A stretch of 64,000 nucleotides of DNA, taken from positions 1-64,000 of the forward strand of contig DATJNA010000136.1 in the NCBI GenBank assembly GCA_035508435.1, read 5' to 3'. Of this stretch, positions 35,140 through 43,884 are shown in pieces. The translations under genes were made by a program, and so were the position numbers. This DNA is from JASHVB01 sp035508435 (lineage in GTDB: Bacteria > Pseudomonadota > Alphaproteobacteria > Acetobacterales > Acetobacteraceae). Under the pieces are notes generated by a model. The model was not told where the DNA came from. It worked only from the letters and a program-made list of their open reading frames with translations, and did not search any database. Position 1 is the stretch's first letter; each line of letters begins with the position of its first letter.

Positions 35140-37119
35140 ATGCGCTCGATCCTCGCGCTACTGGCAACTGTATTGGTTACGCCCGCCCTGGCCGACGAAC
35201 CCGACACGGCGGTGCCGCCCGTGGTGGTGACCGCAACCCGGGTTCCCACGCCCGATATCGACATCCCTGCCGGTGTCACCGTGATCACGCGGCAGAATAT
35301 CGAGACCTACGGCTACAACACGTTGGTGGATGCGTTGCAGGCGGTGCCGGGGCTGCGCGTGGCGCAGTCCGGCGGGCCGGGCGGGCAGGCGAGCGTGTTC
35401 CTTCGCGGCACCAATTCCGGCCACGTGCTGGTCCTGCGCGACGGCATGCCGATCAACGATACCTCCGATTCCGACGGCGCCTTCAATTTCGGCGTCGATA
35501 CGCTGGCCGACGTGCAGCGGATCGAGATCATCCGGGGTCCCATGGCGGCGCTGTACGGCTCCGGCGCGATCGGCGGGGTGATCAACCTGATCACCCGGCG
35601 TGGCGACCAGGCAGGCGCGCATTGGGAAGGCGACCTCTCCGGTGGCTATCCGGCGCAGATCCGGGGCAGCGCGGTGGCGTCGGGAATCGAGGGGCCGGTG
35701 GATTATGCCCTGGTCCTGGAATCGCAGTCGCAGCGCGGCTACGACACCACGCCGCAGCGCGAATCGATCTATACGGGCGTGCCGCAGGGCTATCGCGATC
35801 GCCTCGCCACGCTGAACCTTGGATATACGTTGGTGCCCGGCACACGGCTTTCGTTGCTGTTGCGCGCGCATGAGTCGATTTTCGGCTTCAATGAGCTGGG
35901 TGATCCGACCTTCGATGACGCCAACGCCACGGGTAAGGACAGCGACTTGCTCGGCCGCATCGGGGTTTCGTCCGCATTGTTTGGTGGCACGTATCAGACC
36001 AGCCTGTATCTCGGCCGACAGCAGGAGGACCGGCGGTACTATGAGCCGTTAGATCCGGCGGACGTGAACAACATGGCGATGGTGGACGACCGCTATCACG
36101 GCTACCGCACCGACCTGCAATGGAACAACACGGTGCATCTCAACGACCTGATGCCGTCTCCGGCGCTGTCCGCAACCGACCTGACCTTCGGCTATGAGCA
36201 TACCGCCGATACCGCGCATGTGCGGCTGAACGACAGCTATTTCGGGTTTCCCTATATGGAGAATACCAACGCGTCGATGATGGACGACGCGGTGTACATG
36301 GGGCTGCAAAGCACGGTCGCGCGGCGACTGACCCTGACCGGCCAGGTGCGCCAGGACTGGGAGGCACCCAATACGCCGACGACCTGGCGCGCCGGCGCGG
36401 TATTCGACGCCAGCGAGATCGATACGCATATCAAGGCGTCGTACGGCACCGCGTTCCGCATGCCGTCATTGTTCGACCGGTTCGGTGTCGATTCCTCGGG
36501 CTTCGTCGGCAATCCGGATCTGCAGCCGGAGCGGGCGCAGGGCTGGGAGGCGGGCTTCACCACGATCCTGCCGGCTGCCGGCCACGCGAACGCTGTCAGC
36601 TTCGGTGCCACGTACTTCAACGAGCAAGTGAACGATCTGATCGTGACAGAACTGACCTCGGCGACCACCTTCACACCGGAAAACATCAACGCGGCGCACC
36701 TGCAAGGGGTGGAGACGGACCTGACGCTGCGTCCGTCCCGCCGGCTGGCGATGCAGGCGGGGTGGACCTACACGATCGCGAAGGCGATCGGCGGCGGACA
36801 GCCATTGCTGCGCCGGCCGCGCGACACTGCTTCGGTGACCGCGACCATCACCCCACTGCCGGGACTGACCATTGCGCCGGAGGTTGAATATGCCGGGGCA
36901 TTCGAGGATTACCTGGTGAACGATCAGGGTTTCAGCACGGCTGATATCGTGACCTCGCCGCACGGGCTGATCGCGAACCTGACGATGACCTACGATGTAC
37001 GGCCGCATGTGCAGTTGTACGTGAACGCCACGAATTTGTTCTATTCGAAGTTCGAGCCGGTGAACGGCTACCAAACCCCGGGGCCGACGGTGGTGGCGGG
37101 GATGCGGGTACGGCTGTAA
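35140..37119 (+). CDS. btuB: BtuB-like TonB-dependent cobalamin receptor
   Basis: The 659-residue precursor has a short signal peptide (MRSILALLATVLVTPALA). A TonB box-like VVVTATR follows, then a plug domain (DALQAVPGLRVAQ, FLRGTNSGHVLVLRDG, IEIIRGPMAALYGSGAIGGVINL) and a beta-barrel to the end. Its length and plug match BtuB. A cobalamin riboswitch precedes it and GGACGGAGG precedes ATG 35140, so corrinoid import is the firm assignment. The TonB and BtuFCD partners are at 18.7-22.2 kb. The last residues are VRL rather than an aromatic end. Confidence 0.9.
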   Translation: MRSILALLATVLVTPALADEPDTAVPPVVVTATRVPTPDIDIPAGVTVITRQNIETYGYNTLVDALQAVPGLRVAQSGGPGGQASVFLRGTNSGHVLVLRDGMPINDTSDSDGAFNFGVDTLADVQRIEIIRGPMAALYGSGAIGGVINLITRRGDQAGAHWEGDLSGGYPAQIRGSAVASGIEGPVDYALVLESQSQRGYDTTPQRESIYTGVPQGYRDRLATLNLGYTLVPGTRLSLLLRAHESIFGFNELGDPTFDDANATGKDSDLLGRIGVSSALFGGTYQTSLYLGRQQEDRRYYEPLDPADVNNMAMVDDRYHGYRTDLQWNNTVHLNDLMPSPALSATDLTFGYEHTADTAHVRLNDSYFGFPYMENTNASMMDDAVYMGLQSTVARRLTLTGQVRQDWEAPNTPTTWRAGAVFDASEIDTHIKASYGTAFRMPSLFDRFGVDSSGFVGNPDLQPERAQGWEAGFTTILPAAGHANAVSFGATYFNEQVNDLIVTELTSATTFTPENINAAHLQGVETDLTLRPSRRLAMQAGWTYTIAKAIGGGQPLLRRPRDTASVTATITPLPGLTIAPEVEYAGAFEDYLVNDQGFSTADIVTSPHGLIANLTMTYDVRPHVQLYVNATNLFYSKFEPVNGYQTPGPTVVAGMRVRL

Positions 37120-37173
37120 TGGGCGTGATGGGCTGCGCGAGCGGCACGTGCCTTCGGCTGCGCATGCAACACG

Positions 37174-37300
37174 TGTCGTTGCGAAGACCGCGAGCCAAGC
37201 GTGGCGGGACGAAGCAATCGCGCTTGGGCAGGCGCGCGTCCCTTCGACCATCCGGCCGACCGGCATTGCTTTGGCCCCCTGTGGGGCCTGGCAATGATAT
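37174..37300. repeat. REP-like palindromic repeat, copy B
   Basis: GTCGTTGCGAAGACC, GACGAAGCAATCGCG, then GGCATTGCTTTGGCC and GGGGCCTGGCAATGA reproduce the arm order of copy A at 32727, with many substitutions. It fills most of the 263-base gap between the receptor gene and an MFS gene. Confidence 0.6.
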
Positions 37301-37382
37301 AGGCTCCCGCGTCGCTCCCCAGTGATGGACGCCGCCGCCCATCGGTCGTAGGCGGAACACGTCCCAACGCGAAGCCCCGCCC

Positions 37383-38600
37383 TTGCGCACCAACGCCTGG
37401 TTCGTCTCCTACGGTTTGCTCGGCCTCACCCAGAACGGCCTCGTCCCGGTGCTGATGCCGCTGGTCGCGGCCAACAACGGCGGCGCCGGGCTGACCTATG
37501 CCGCATTCTCCTTGCTCGGGCTGCTTTCGCCCGTGCTTGGCACCTGGGCCGACAGCACCGGCCGCCATCGGGACTTGCTGATCTGCGGTGCCATCGGCGC
37601 CGGCCTGCTGCTGCTGCCGTTCGACATCGCGGGGGAGCAATGGCGCATCGTCCTCGCCGCCGGCGCCGGACTTGGCGTCATGGCGACCACCACCGTAGGC
37701 AATGTCCTCGCCATCCAGGGCGTGCCCGAAGCGGAGTGGGACGCGCGCGTTGCGTTGCTGCAACGCTACATCAGCGCGGGTCAGGTGATCGGCCTGGTGC
37801 TCGCCGGATTGCTCGCGAGCACCCACCCCGGCAGCGGCTTCGTCTTCGCCGGCGCCGCGCTGCTGGTGGCGGGTGGACTGGCGGCCGTCTCGGCCCCAGG
37901 CCGCGAGAGGCGCCAGCGACACGCTCGGCCGCCGCCACGCCCGATGGTGGGAGGCGACGCCGGCGTCTCCGGCCCGCACCACCGCGGCCACCATGTCAGC
38001 CTGCCGGAGCTTGGCGCGTATCTCAGCGTGATCAACGCGAGGCTGCGGCGATTCCTCATCGTCTGGCTGGTAGCCTATCCCGCAATGAACGGCTTCGCGA
38101 CCCTGTTCCCGGTAGCCATGACGCGCCAGTTCGGCATGGATCCGATCATGCCGTCCACCGCTTATGCCATCGGCGTCGGCTGCAGCCTTCTGCTGTACAA
38201 TCCGGTGGGAGCAATGACGCATCGCGTCGGCGGCGGCGCGATGCTGATGGCAGGCATTGGCATGCGCCTGGTTTTCTTCGGCTCGTTGGCGGCGGCGGGG
38301 CTGCTGCACGTCGGCTGGATCGGCTGGGCGGTGCTGGTCGGCTTCGCGTTGGTGCAGTTCGTGTGGCCATTGCTCGCGGTGAGCGCCAATTCGCTGGCGG
38401 TGCGCCTGGCCCCGACGGCGCGCGGCGAAAGCGTCGGATTGTTCAATGCCGCGACGTCGGTGTCAGCGGCGGTGGGATCGGCGCTGGCGGGCGTGGTGTT
38501 CGGCGCTTGGGGCTTTGCCGCGCTGGCCGGAGTCACGTGCCTGGCGTCGGCCGTGGCAGTGGTGCTGATCCGTGTGTGGCTCGTGCGGCCGGCGGAATAG
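37383..38600 (+). CDS. MFS transporter
   Basis: The 405-residue protein has twelve hydrophobic segments. GTWADSTGRHRD after helix 2 is motif A, and a long basic, His-rich central loop (RERRQRHARPPPRPM) follows helix 6. A TTG start at 37383 is the first in-frame start and has no strong Shine-Dalgarno site, so the N-terminus is provisional. LTQNGLVPVLMPLVAAN in helix 1 recalls drug- and metabolite-exporter branches. The substrate is unknown and no partner gene overlaps. Confidence 0.8.
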   Translation: MRTNAWFVSYGLLGLTQNGLVPVLMPLVAANNGGAGLTYAAFSLLGLLSPVLGTWADSTGRHRDLLICGAIGAGLLLLPFDIAGEQWRIVLAAGAGLGVMATTTVGNVLAIQGVPEAEWDARVALLQRYISAGQVIGLVLAGLLASTHPGSGFVFAGAALLVAGGLAAVSAPGRERRQRHARPPPRPMVGGDAGVSGPHHRGHHVSLPELGAYLSVINARLRRFLIVWLVAYPAMNGFATLFPVAMTRQFGMDPIMPSTAYAIGVGCSLLLYNPVGAMTHRVGGGAMLMAGIGMRLVFFGSLAAAGLLHVGWIGWAVLVGFALVQFVWPLLAVSANSLAVRLAPTARGESVGLFNAATSVSAAVGSALAGVVFGAWGFAALAGVTCLASAVAVVLIRVWLVRPAE

Positions 38601-38897
38601 GCGGGCGATCAGCGAAGGCCAGCCATGCCCTTCCCGGATGCGCATCGAACCACGTGCGTGGCGCCCGAGCCGCCGGTTCGGTGATTGCTCGAGGGAATCC
38701 GCACAATGCCGCTGCCCGCCATACGCCGATGCGCCAACGGTATGGGTTCAATTCGCGTGCCAATCATGCCGCCGCCGGATTCGACCCTGTCTTCTGTTCG
38801 TACCGGCGCTTCGGCCCGGACGCCCCGCGTGGGCAACCAATCGACAGCAAATGGCCCGGCAAGCCGACCCGTGATACAACGTGACCGGAGGCTTTCG

Positions 38898-39458
38898 ATG
38901 AACCTCGCTCAGCCCGGCACCGAGCGATACTTTTCCCGCGAGGAGTTCAGGCGGTGGTGTGAAGCCCAGACGAAGGGCCGCTACGAACGCGTGGACGGCC
39001 GGATCGTGGCCATGGCGCCCGGGCGCGGCGCACACCTGCGGATCAAGGCAGCGATCTACAAGGCGCTGGATCGCGCGGTGGTCGCCGCCGGTGTGCCTTG
39101 CCAGGCATTGCCCGATGGCGCCACCGTGGAGACCGGCGACAGTGACTACGAACCGGACGCCCTGGTGAACTGTGGCGAGCCAATGGCCGACGACGCGATC
39201 GCAGCGCCGAACCCGGTGATCATCGTCGAAGTCCTGTCACCCGGCACGGCATCGACGGATACCGGCGGCAAGCTGGCTGACTATTTCCGCGTGCCATCCG
39301 TCACGCACTACCTGATTGTGCATCCGACCCGCCGATCCGTTACCCATCACCGGCGTACCGACGACGGCATCGACACACGAATCATCGTCAATGGACCGAT
39401 CACGATGGCCCCGCCTGGGATCGTCATTACGGTGGAAGAGATTTACAGCACCACGTAG
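38898..39458 (+). CDS. Uma2-family (DUF820) putative nuclease
   Basis: The 186-residue protein starts YFSREEFRRWCEAQ and YERVDGRIVAMAPG. It has a PD-(D/E)XK-like core with DYEPDALVNCGEP and PNPVIIVEVLSPGTASTDTGGKLADYFRVPSVTHYLIV, where Asp, Glu and Lys are spaced as in Uma2 proteins. A restriction-endonuclease-like fold is known for the family, but its biological role is unsettled. GGAG precedes ATG 38898. It stands alone, flanked by gaps of about 300 bases that hold no other gene. Confidence 0.8.
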   Translation: MNLAQPGTERYFSREEFRRWCEAQTKGRYERVDGRIVAMAPGRGAHLRIKAAIYKALDRAVVAAGVPCQALPDGATVETGDSDYEPDALVNCGEPMADDAIAAPNPVIIVEVLSPGTASTDTGGKLADYFRVPSVTHYLIVHPTRRSVTHHRRTDDGIDTRIIVNGPITMAPPGIVITVEEIYSTT

Positions 39459-39759
39459 GCCAACCGTCGCTTAGCATTGGACAGGCGGTCGGTTCGCCGC
39501 GAACTGTAGAGGTCGTCATGCGGTCGCTTCCAAATCGTTCGTCAAGGAGATGGTGCTTGCCTTCGGAGCTTGCTCCGAAAGAAAGTTTGGCAAGAAGAAG
39601 TCCCCGGCTTTTCCGTCGGGCAGCGATCCATTCACAAATGACCGCTCGTGAACCGCGCGATGAGCGAGGAGAGTGTGCCTGGGGCACGATTTTCTACGAA
39701 TCGCGCGGTGACCCCTACGAAGCTAGTGTCCGGGGTCCTGACCATCACGGGAGACGACC
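39459..39759. other. Intergenic region with a nested hairpin
   Basis: TTCGGAGC at 39562-39569 and GCTCCGAA at 39572-39579 form a near-continuous palindrome. CTTGCC at 39557 and GGCAAG at 39589-39594 extend it as an outer stem. It could be a terminator for the Uma2 gene or a mobile palindromic repeat. No convincing gene is seen on either strand. Confidence 0.4.
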
Positions 39760-41175
39760 ATGCCGGCTGCCCCGCTGTCCCGCCCGCTGATCGAGATCGC
39801 ACCCGATTTGCGCGAGAAGCGGGTGACCGCTCGGGAATTGATCGAGGCGGCCATTGCCCGGCACGAGCGCTTTGGCGAGCGCCTGCACGCCTATTCGCTC
39901 TGGGCACCGGATCTGGCGCGCGCCGTCGCCGCGGCCGCCGATGCCGCGTTTGCCGCCGGAGTAGTGGCCGGCCCCCTCCAGGGCCTGCCGGTTTCGATCA
40001 AGGATCTGTTCGCCGCTTCCGGCTATCCCTGCTTCGCCGGGTCGAGCCTGCGGCTGCCGGCGGATCCGTGGGAGCATGACGGACCGCTGGTGGCGAGGCT
40101 GCGCCGTCAGCTCGGCGTCATCACAGGCAAGACCCATATGGTGGAGTTCGCGTTTGGCGGCACCGGTCACAACAGCCATTGGGGCGCGCCCTATAACCCG
40201 TGGGATGCGGCGGCCCGCCGCTCGCCGGGCGGTTCGTCGAGCGGCGCCGGCGTCAGCCTGTTGGAAGGCTCGGCATTGCTCGCCTTCGGCAGCGATACGG
40301 CGGGCTCGGTGCGGATTCCGGCGTGCATGACCGGCACGGTCGGCCTGAAACTCACGCTCGGGCGCTGGCCGGCCGATGGCGTGGTGCCGCTGTCCCCGAC
40401 CTTCGACACACCGGGCCTGCTGGCGCGCAGCGTCTGCGACGTGGCGTACGGCTTTGCCGCGCTCGATCCCGCCGACATCGATCCGGCCGGCTTCATCACC
40501 CGCGCCGGACATGGCGGCCTCGCCGGGGTTCGCATCGGCGTCGGCGACCCGTTCCTGTGGCGCGACTGCGATCCCGGGATCGCCGAGACCGCGCACGAGG
40601 CCGTCAACGAGCTTGCCCGCGCCGGCGCCGTCGCACGCGAATTCGCATTCCCGGAAGCGGAAGCCGCCTGTGCCGTCTTTCTTCAAGGCAGTCTCAGCGC
40701 CATCGAGCTGCGCAGTTTCCTCGACCGGGAACTGCCGGATTGGCTCGCGCAGCTCGACCCCGTCATCGCGCCGGCAGTGCGCAATGCCGCGAGTGTCACT
40801 GCCGGCGATTACCTCGCGCGTCTTGCGCGGCTGCGAGCGTTGGCGCGCAGCGCCGCCCCGCGCCTCGACGAGGTCGATGTGATCGCCTCGCCGACGCTCT
40901 GCCTGACCCCGCCGCTGATGTCGGACGTGGCGGACGCAGACGGCCACCTCCGAGCCAACCGTCGCATCGTACGCAACACCGTCGCGGTGAACTATCTCGG
41001 GCTCTGCGCGATCACGCTGCCGGTCGGACTTGACCGCGCCGGCATGCCGGTCGGGCTTCAGTTGACGGCGGCCGCCGGCGCGGAGGAGCGGCTGCTTGCC
41101 GTCGCGCTTGCCGCGGAGCGCGTGCTCGGCACCGCCGCCGACCGGCTGGGGACGCCGCCATTGCTCGCGTCCTGA
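39760..41175 (+). CDS. Amidase-signature enzyme
   Basis: The 471-residue protein has the catalytic set Lys81 (PVSIKDLF), the Ser loop RSPGGSSSGAG near 155-163, and nucleophile Ser183 in SDTAGSVRIP. It is only distantly similar to the amidase at 12330 and has no AtzG partner. The family hydrolyses diverse amides; the specific substrate is not visible. It starts at ATG 39760, 20 bases after a GTGTCCGGGGTCC stretch. It ends before an AT-richer gap. Confidence 0.85.
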   Translation: MPAAPLSRPLIEIAPDLREKRVTARELIEAAIARHERFGERLHAYSLWAPDLARAVAAAADAAFAAGVVAGPLQGLPVSIKDLFAASGYPCFAGSSLRLPADPWEHDGPLVARLRRQLGVITGKTHMVEFAFGGTGHNSHWGAPYNPWDAAARRSPGGSSSGAGVSLLEGSALLAFGSDTAGSVRIPACMTGTVGLKLTLGRWPADGVVPLSPTFDTPGLLARSVCDVAYGFAALDPADIDPAGFITRAGHGGLAGVRIGVGDPFLWRDCDPGIAETAHEAVNELARAGAVAREFAFPEAEAACAVFLQGSLSAIELRSFLDRELPDWLAQLDPVIAPAVRNAASVTAGDYLARLARLRALARSAAPRLDEVDVIASPTLCLTPPLMSDVADADGHLRANRRIVRNTVAVNYLGLCAITLPVGLDRAGMPVGLQLTAAAGAEERLLAVALAAERVLGTAADRLGTPPLLAS

Positions 41176-41510
41176 CGGGGACACGAGGCCGCCGCGATCG
41201 CCCCTTTGGCAGCGGTATTATACCCTAATATTCCGGACCGCGCGCTAACCACTACTGCGGCACTGCGAGCCTCTGTTTGCGGATTCATTACGGAGTCGTT
41301 TGGCACATCGCACCCGGCGTGTGAGCTGGTTCACACAATCTGCCGTGCATTGCTGTTATGCACTGACCAGCCGCGCGGCAACAGGCGTTCGTCGACGTGG
41401 CAGCCGCGATGCCCGCTCTGATGTTGGTAAAATGCAACAGAAAATCGGACCGGTAGTACAACCAAATCCTTGCTACACCAATCCAGACACGCAACCACGG
41501 ACCTACGCGA
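41176..41510. other. AT-richer intergenic region
   Basis: About 335 bases carry no convincing gene. The patch from 41212 to 41245 (GTATTATACCCTAATATTCC) is unusually AT-rich for this chromosome and could hold a promoter for the small genes that follow. Confidence 0.25.
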
Positions 41511-41720
41511 ATGTACGCAGCGAAGCCTCGAACCGGAAACCGCGAAGCAATTCTGGACGTGACCGAAACAATCGGGTTGGGGGCAGCATTCGCGCTCGCC
41601 CTGATGGCCACCGTCATGAGCAGTGGCCCAGCCGGCCGCCAGGGCGGCAGCAACTGGATACACCAGGCCTTTACACCGAGCCTCGCCGATCTGGGCGCGA
41701 TCGTCACCGCCAGGCGCTAA
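41511..41720 (+). CDS. Small predicted membrane protein
   Basis: A 69-residue frame encodes a polar N-terminus, one hydrophobic segment (IGLGAAFALALMATVM) around residues 22-37 and a polar C-terminus. There is no clear Shine-Dalgarno site. It lies 30 bases before another membrane-protein gene on the same strand. I do not recognise it. The hydrophobic span and coding-like composition are the only support. Confidence 0.35.
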   Translation: MYAAKPRTGNREAILDVTETIGLGAAFALALMATVMSSGPAGRQGGSNWIHQAFTPSLADLGAIVTARR

Positions 41721-41750
41721 CGTTCCCTGCTCGAGCCGGAATCCCTGCAT

Positions 41751-42059
41751 ATGCAACAGATGGTTCTGTGGCTGCATGCCTGGCATCCGCCGGGACTGGA
41801 ACGGGACAGTCTTGGCTACGTGGCCTCGGCGCTGGTGCTGGCCACGTTCTGCATGCGATCAATGCGGCCGCTGCGCGCCACCGCGATCCTCAGCAATGTC
41901 GGCTTTATCGCCTACGCGCTGGCGGATCACATCCTGCCAGTGCTGGTGCTGCACTGCATCCTGCTGCCGGTGAACATCTTCCGCTTCGTTGAGATCACCC
42001 TGTCGCGGCACACCGTGCGGCGGCTCCCGCGGCAGCTCGCCCCGGCAGAGGCCGACTGA
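41751..42059 (+). CDS. Small inner-membrane protein
   Basis: The 102-residue protein has about three membrane segments: LGYVASALVLATFCMRSM, ATAILSNVGFIAYALADH and ILPVLVLHCILLPVNIFRFVE. This pattern matches the membrane module found alone or at the N-terminus of some cyclic-nucleotide-binding-domain proteins in alphaproteobacteria. Its molecular role is not established. It converges on the amidohydrolase gene at 42090, with 30 bases between them. Confidence 0.6.
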   Translation: MQQMVLWLHAWHPPGLERDSLGYVASALVLATFCMRSMRPLRATAILSNVGFIAYALADHILPVLVLHCILLPVNIFRFVEITLSRHTVRRLPRQLAPAEAD

Positions 42060-42089
42060 TCGAAGCATCGTGCCCCGCCACCGCGCCGG

Positions 42090-42965
42090 TCAGGTCGGAC
42101 GATCGGCAAGACCCAACGCCCGGATCGCGTTCTGCTTCAGGATCAGTTCGTGCACCTCGGGCTTGAATCCCGCCGCCTTGAATTCGCCGATCCAGCGGTC
42201 CGGCGCAATCAGCGGCCAGTCCGACCCGAACAATATCTTGTTGCGCAACGGACCGTTGGCGTATTGCACCAGTTGCGGCGGAAAGTATTTCGGCGACCAT
42301 CCCGACAGGTCAATGTAGACGTTCGGCTTGTGCAGGCAGACCGACAGTGCCTCGTCCTGCCAGGGCCACGACGGATGGGCAATGATGACCGTCATGTCGG
42401 GGAAGTCCGCCGCCACGTCGTCCAGGTGGATCGGGTTGGAGTATTTCAGCCGCAGGCCACCGCCGCCCGGCATGCCGGTACCGATACCGGAATGGCCGCT
42501 GTGGAAGATCGCCGGCAGCTTGTGCTTGGCGATCACTTCATACAGCCGGTACGCCATGCGGTCGTTCGGGAAGAACCCCTGCATGGTGGGATGGAACTTG
42601 AAGCCGCGGACCACGCCGGCCTCGATCAGCGCCTTCGCCTCGCGCACGCCCATGCCGCCTTTGTGCGGATCGATGCTCGCAAAGGCCATCATGATGTCGG
42701 CATTCTCGGCGGCGGCGTCGGCCACCTCCTGGTTGGGGATGCGGCGGTTGCCGATCTCGAATTCCGAATCGACAGTGAACATCACCAAGCCGATCTTGCG
42801 CTCGCGATAATAGGCGAGGGTTTCCGCAATGGTCGGCCGCTTGCCGACCTTGAAATACTTGCTGGCGGCGTCCTCGTAGGGTTGCCACAGCGCGTCGGCG
42901 GGCTGGCGGCAGGAGACTTCCGCGTGGGTGTGGACGTCGATCGCCACAAGGTCGCTGATGTTCAT
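42090..42965 (-). CDS. Amidohydrolase-2 family metal-dependent hydrolase or decarboxylase
   Basis: The 291-residue protein has an N-terminal metal-binding DVHTHAE (HxH). It also has GFKFHPT, the metal-ligand segment AIFHSGHSGIG, MTVIIAHPSWPW and the terminal ILFGSDWPL with the catalytic Asp. These form the full ACMSD-like amidohydrolase-2 barrel. Relatives decarboxylate or hydrolyse aromatic and lactone acids. ATG 42965 is chosen; the open frame extends to 43463, but that part is antisense to a membrane-protein gene. It is the last of a minus-strand trio with the genes at 43058 and 43885. Confidence 0.82.
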   Translation of the reverse strand: MNISDLVAIDVHTHAEVSCRQPADALWQPYEDAASKYFKVGKRPTIAETLAYYRERKIGLVMFTVDSEFEIGNRRIPNQEVADAAAENADIMMAFASIDPHKGGMGVREAKALIEAGVVRGFKFHPTMQGFFPNDRMAYRLYEVIAKHKLPAIFHSGHSGIGTGMPGGGGLRLKYSNPIHLDDVAADFPDMTVIIAHPSWPWQDEALSVCLHKPNVYIDLSGWSPKYFPPQLVQYANGPLRNKILFGSDWPLIAPDRWIGEFKAAGFKPEVHELILKQNAIRALGLADRPT

Positions 42966-43057
42966 CGCACCCACTTGCTCCCGCGCTCGCGCCCCGCTCG
43001 TGAGGCTGCTGCCCGCCAATCTACCCTGACCGGTGCGAACGCAACAGTGCAACGGAC

Positions 43058-43867
43058 TTATGCACTGGCGCCGGAGACTTCCCCGTCCGCCCTCCAGGCA
43101 AACAGCATGATCGCCGCGACAAAACAAAGGATTTTCGCAACCACGTTCAGCGCCAGCGGCAGCGGCTCCGCGGGAAAGGGGAACCCGAACGCCGCCCAGA
43201 CGGCAAACACCAGAAACATCCCCGCCACCGCGTGGCAGGCGCGCGCCGTCACCCGCATCGAAGGCAGCAAGGTCAGCAGCGCCACCGTCGAGAATTCGAC
43301 CAGGAACAGCGGCAGGAAGAAGAGCTGCCGATACAGCATCGGATGAGCCGGCAGCGGCGGATTGGTCCGCGCCATGACGATCAGATCGAACGGAAACTCG
43401 AAGAGCATCGGCGCGGCGGCGGTGCCGATCACGGCGCTGGCCAGCGCGACCTTCCAGCCCCAACGCCGGGTAAGGTAGAGAATGACAAAGAAGGTGACCA
43501 GCGCATCGACGAACGTGCCGACGCGCACGCGGCGCGCGACGAAGTGCGGATAGGCCTGCCTGACTTCCAGCCCGTAGACGAACGTGGCGACCAAGACCAT
43601 GTAGATCGCCAACAGCCAGATCGCGATCATGAAACCGGCAATCGTGCTTCCTGGCGGCGTGACCGCCAACGGGGCGCGCAATCGTATGCCGGCATAGACG
43701 AATCCGCCTGCCACCACGAGCAATGCGATTGCCAGCAGGATCGCTTCACCGCCCGGGTAGGAAACCCAGTGGGCTGCCCCTTGCGGCCGCGGCGCGGTGC
43801 CTTCGGCCTGCACCAGTCGCAGCAGCAGATCGGCACGCGCCAGACCGCTCGATAAGCCGGCAACCAT
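43058..43867 (-). CDS. Multispanning membrane protein of unknown function
   Basis: The 269-residue protein has about seven hydrophobic segments. Examples are AILLAIALLVVAGGFVYAGI, IAGFMIAIWLLAIYMVLVATFVYG, ALVTFFVILYLT and VVAKILCFVAAIMLF. No transporter or enzyme motif is visible. It lies between two amidohydrolase genes on the same strand, with gaps of 17 and 92 bases. It may be involved in uptake of, or response to, their substrate. That is inference from position. Confidence 0.55.
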   Translation of the reverse strand: MVAGLSSGLARADLLLRLVQAEGTAPRPQGAAHWVSYPGGEAILLAIALLVVAGGFVYAGIRLRAPLAVTPPGSTIAGFMIAIWLLAIYMVLVATFVYGLEVRQAYPHFVARRVRVGTFVDALVTFFVILYLTRRWGWKVALASAVIGTAAAPMLFEFPFDLIVMARTNPPLPAHPMLYRQLFFLPLFLVEFSTVALLTLLPSMRVTARACHAVAGMFLVFAVWAAFGFPFPAEPLPLALNVVAKILCFVAAIMLFAWRADGEVSGASA

Positions 43868-43884
43868 CGATCGTTACCCGCGTA

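Noticed and set aside
39745..41184. A 479-codon open frame on the minus strand opposite the second amidase
   Set aside because: It mirrors a gene with a complete amidase catalytic set. The product is rich in His, Arg and Gln with no family motif. Such antisense frames are common in GC-rich DNA.
42090..43463. A 457-codon reading of the amidohydrolase frame
   Set aside because: The extra N-terminal part is antisense-phase sequence of the membrane-protein gene at 43058. The amidohydrolase core starts at 42965.
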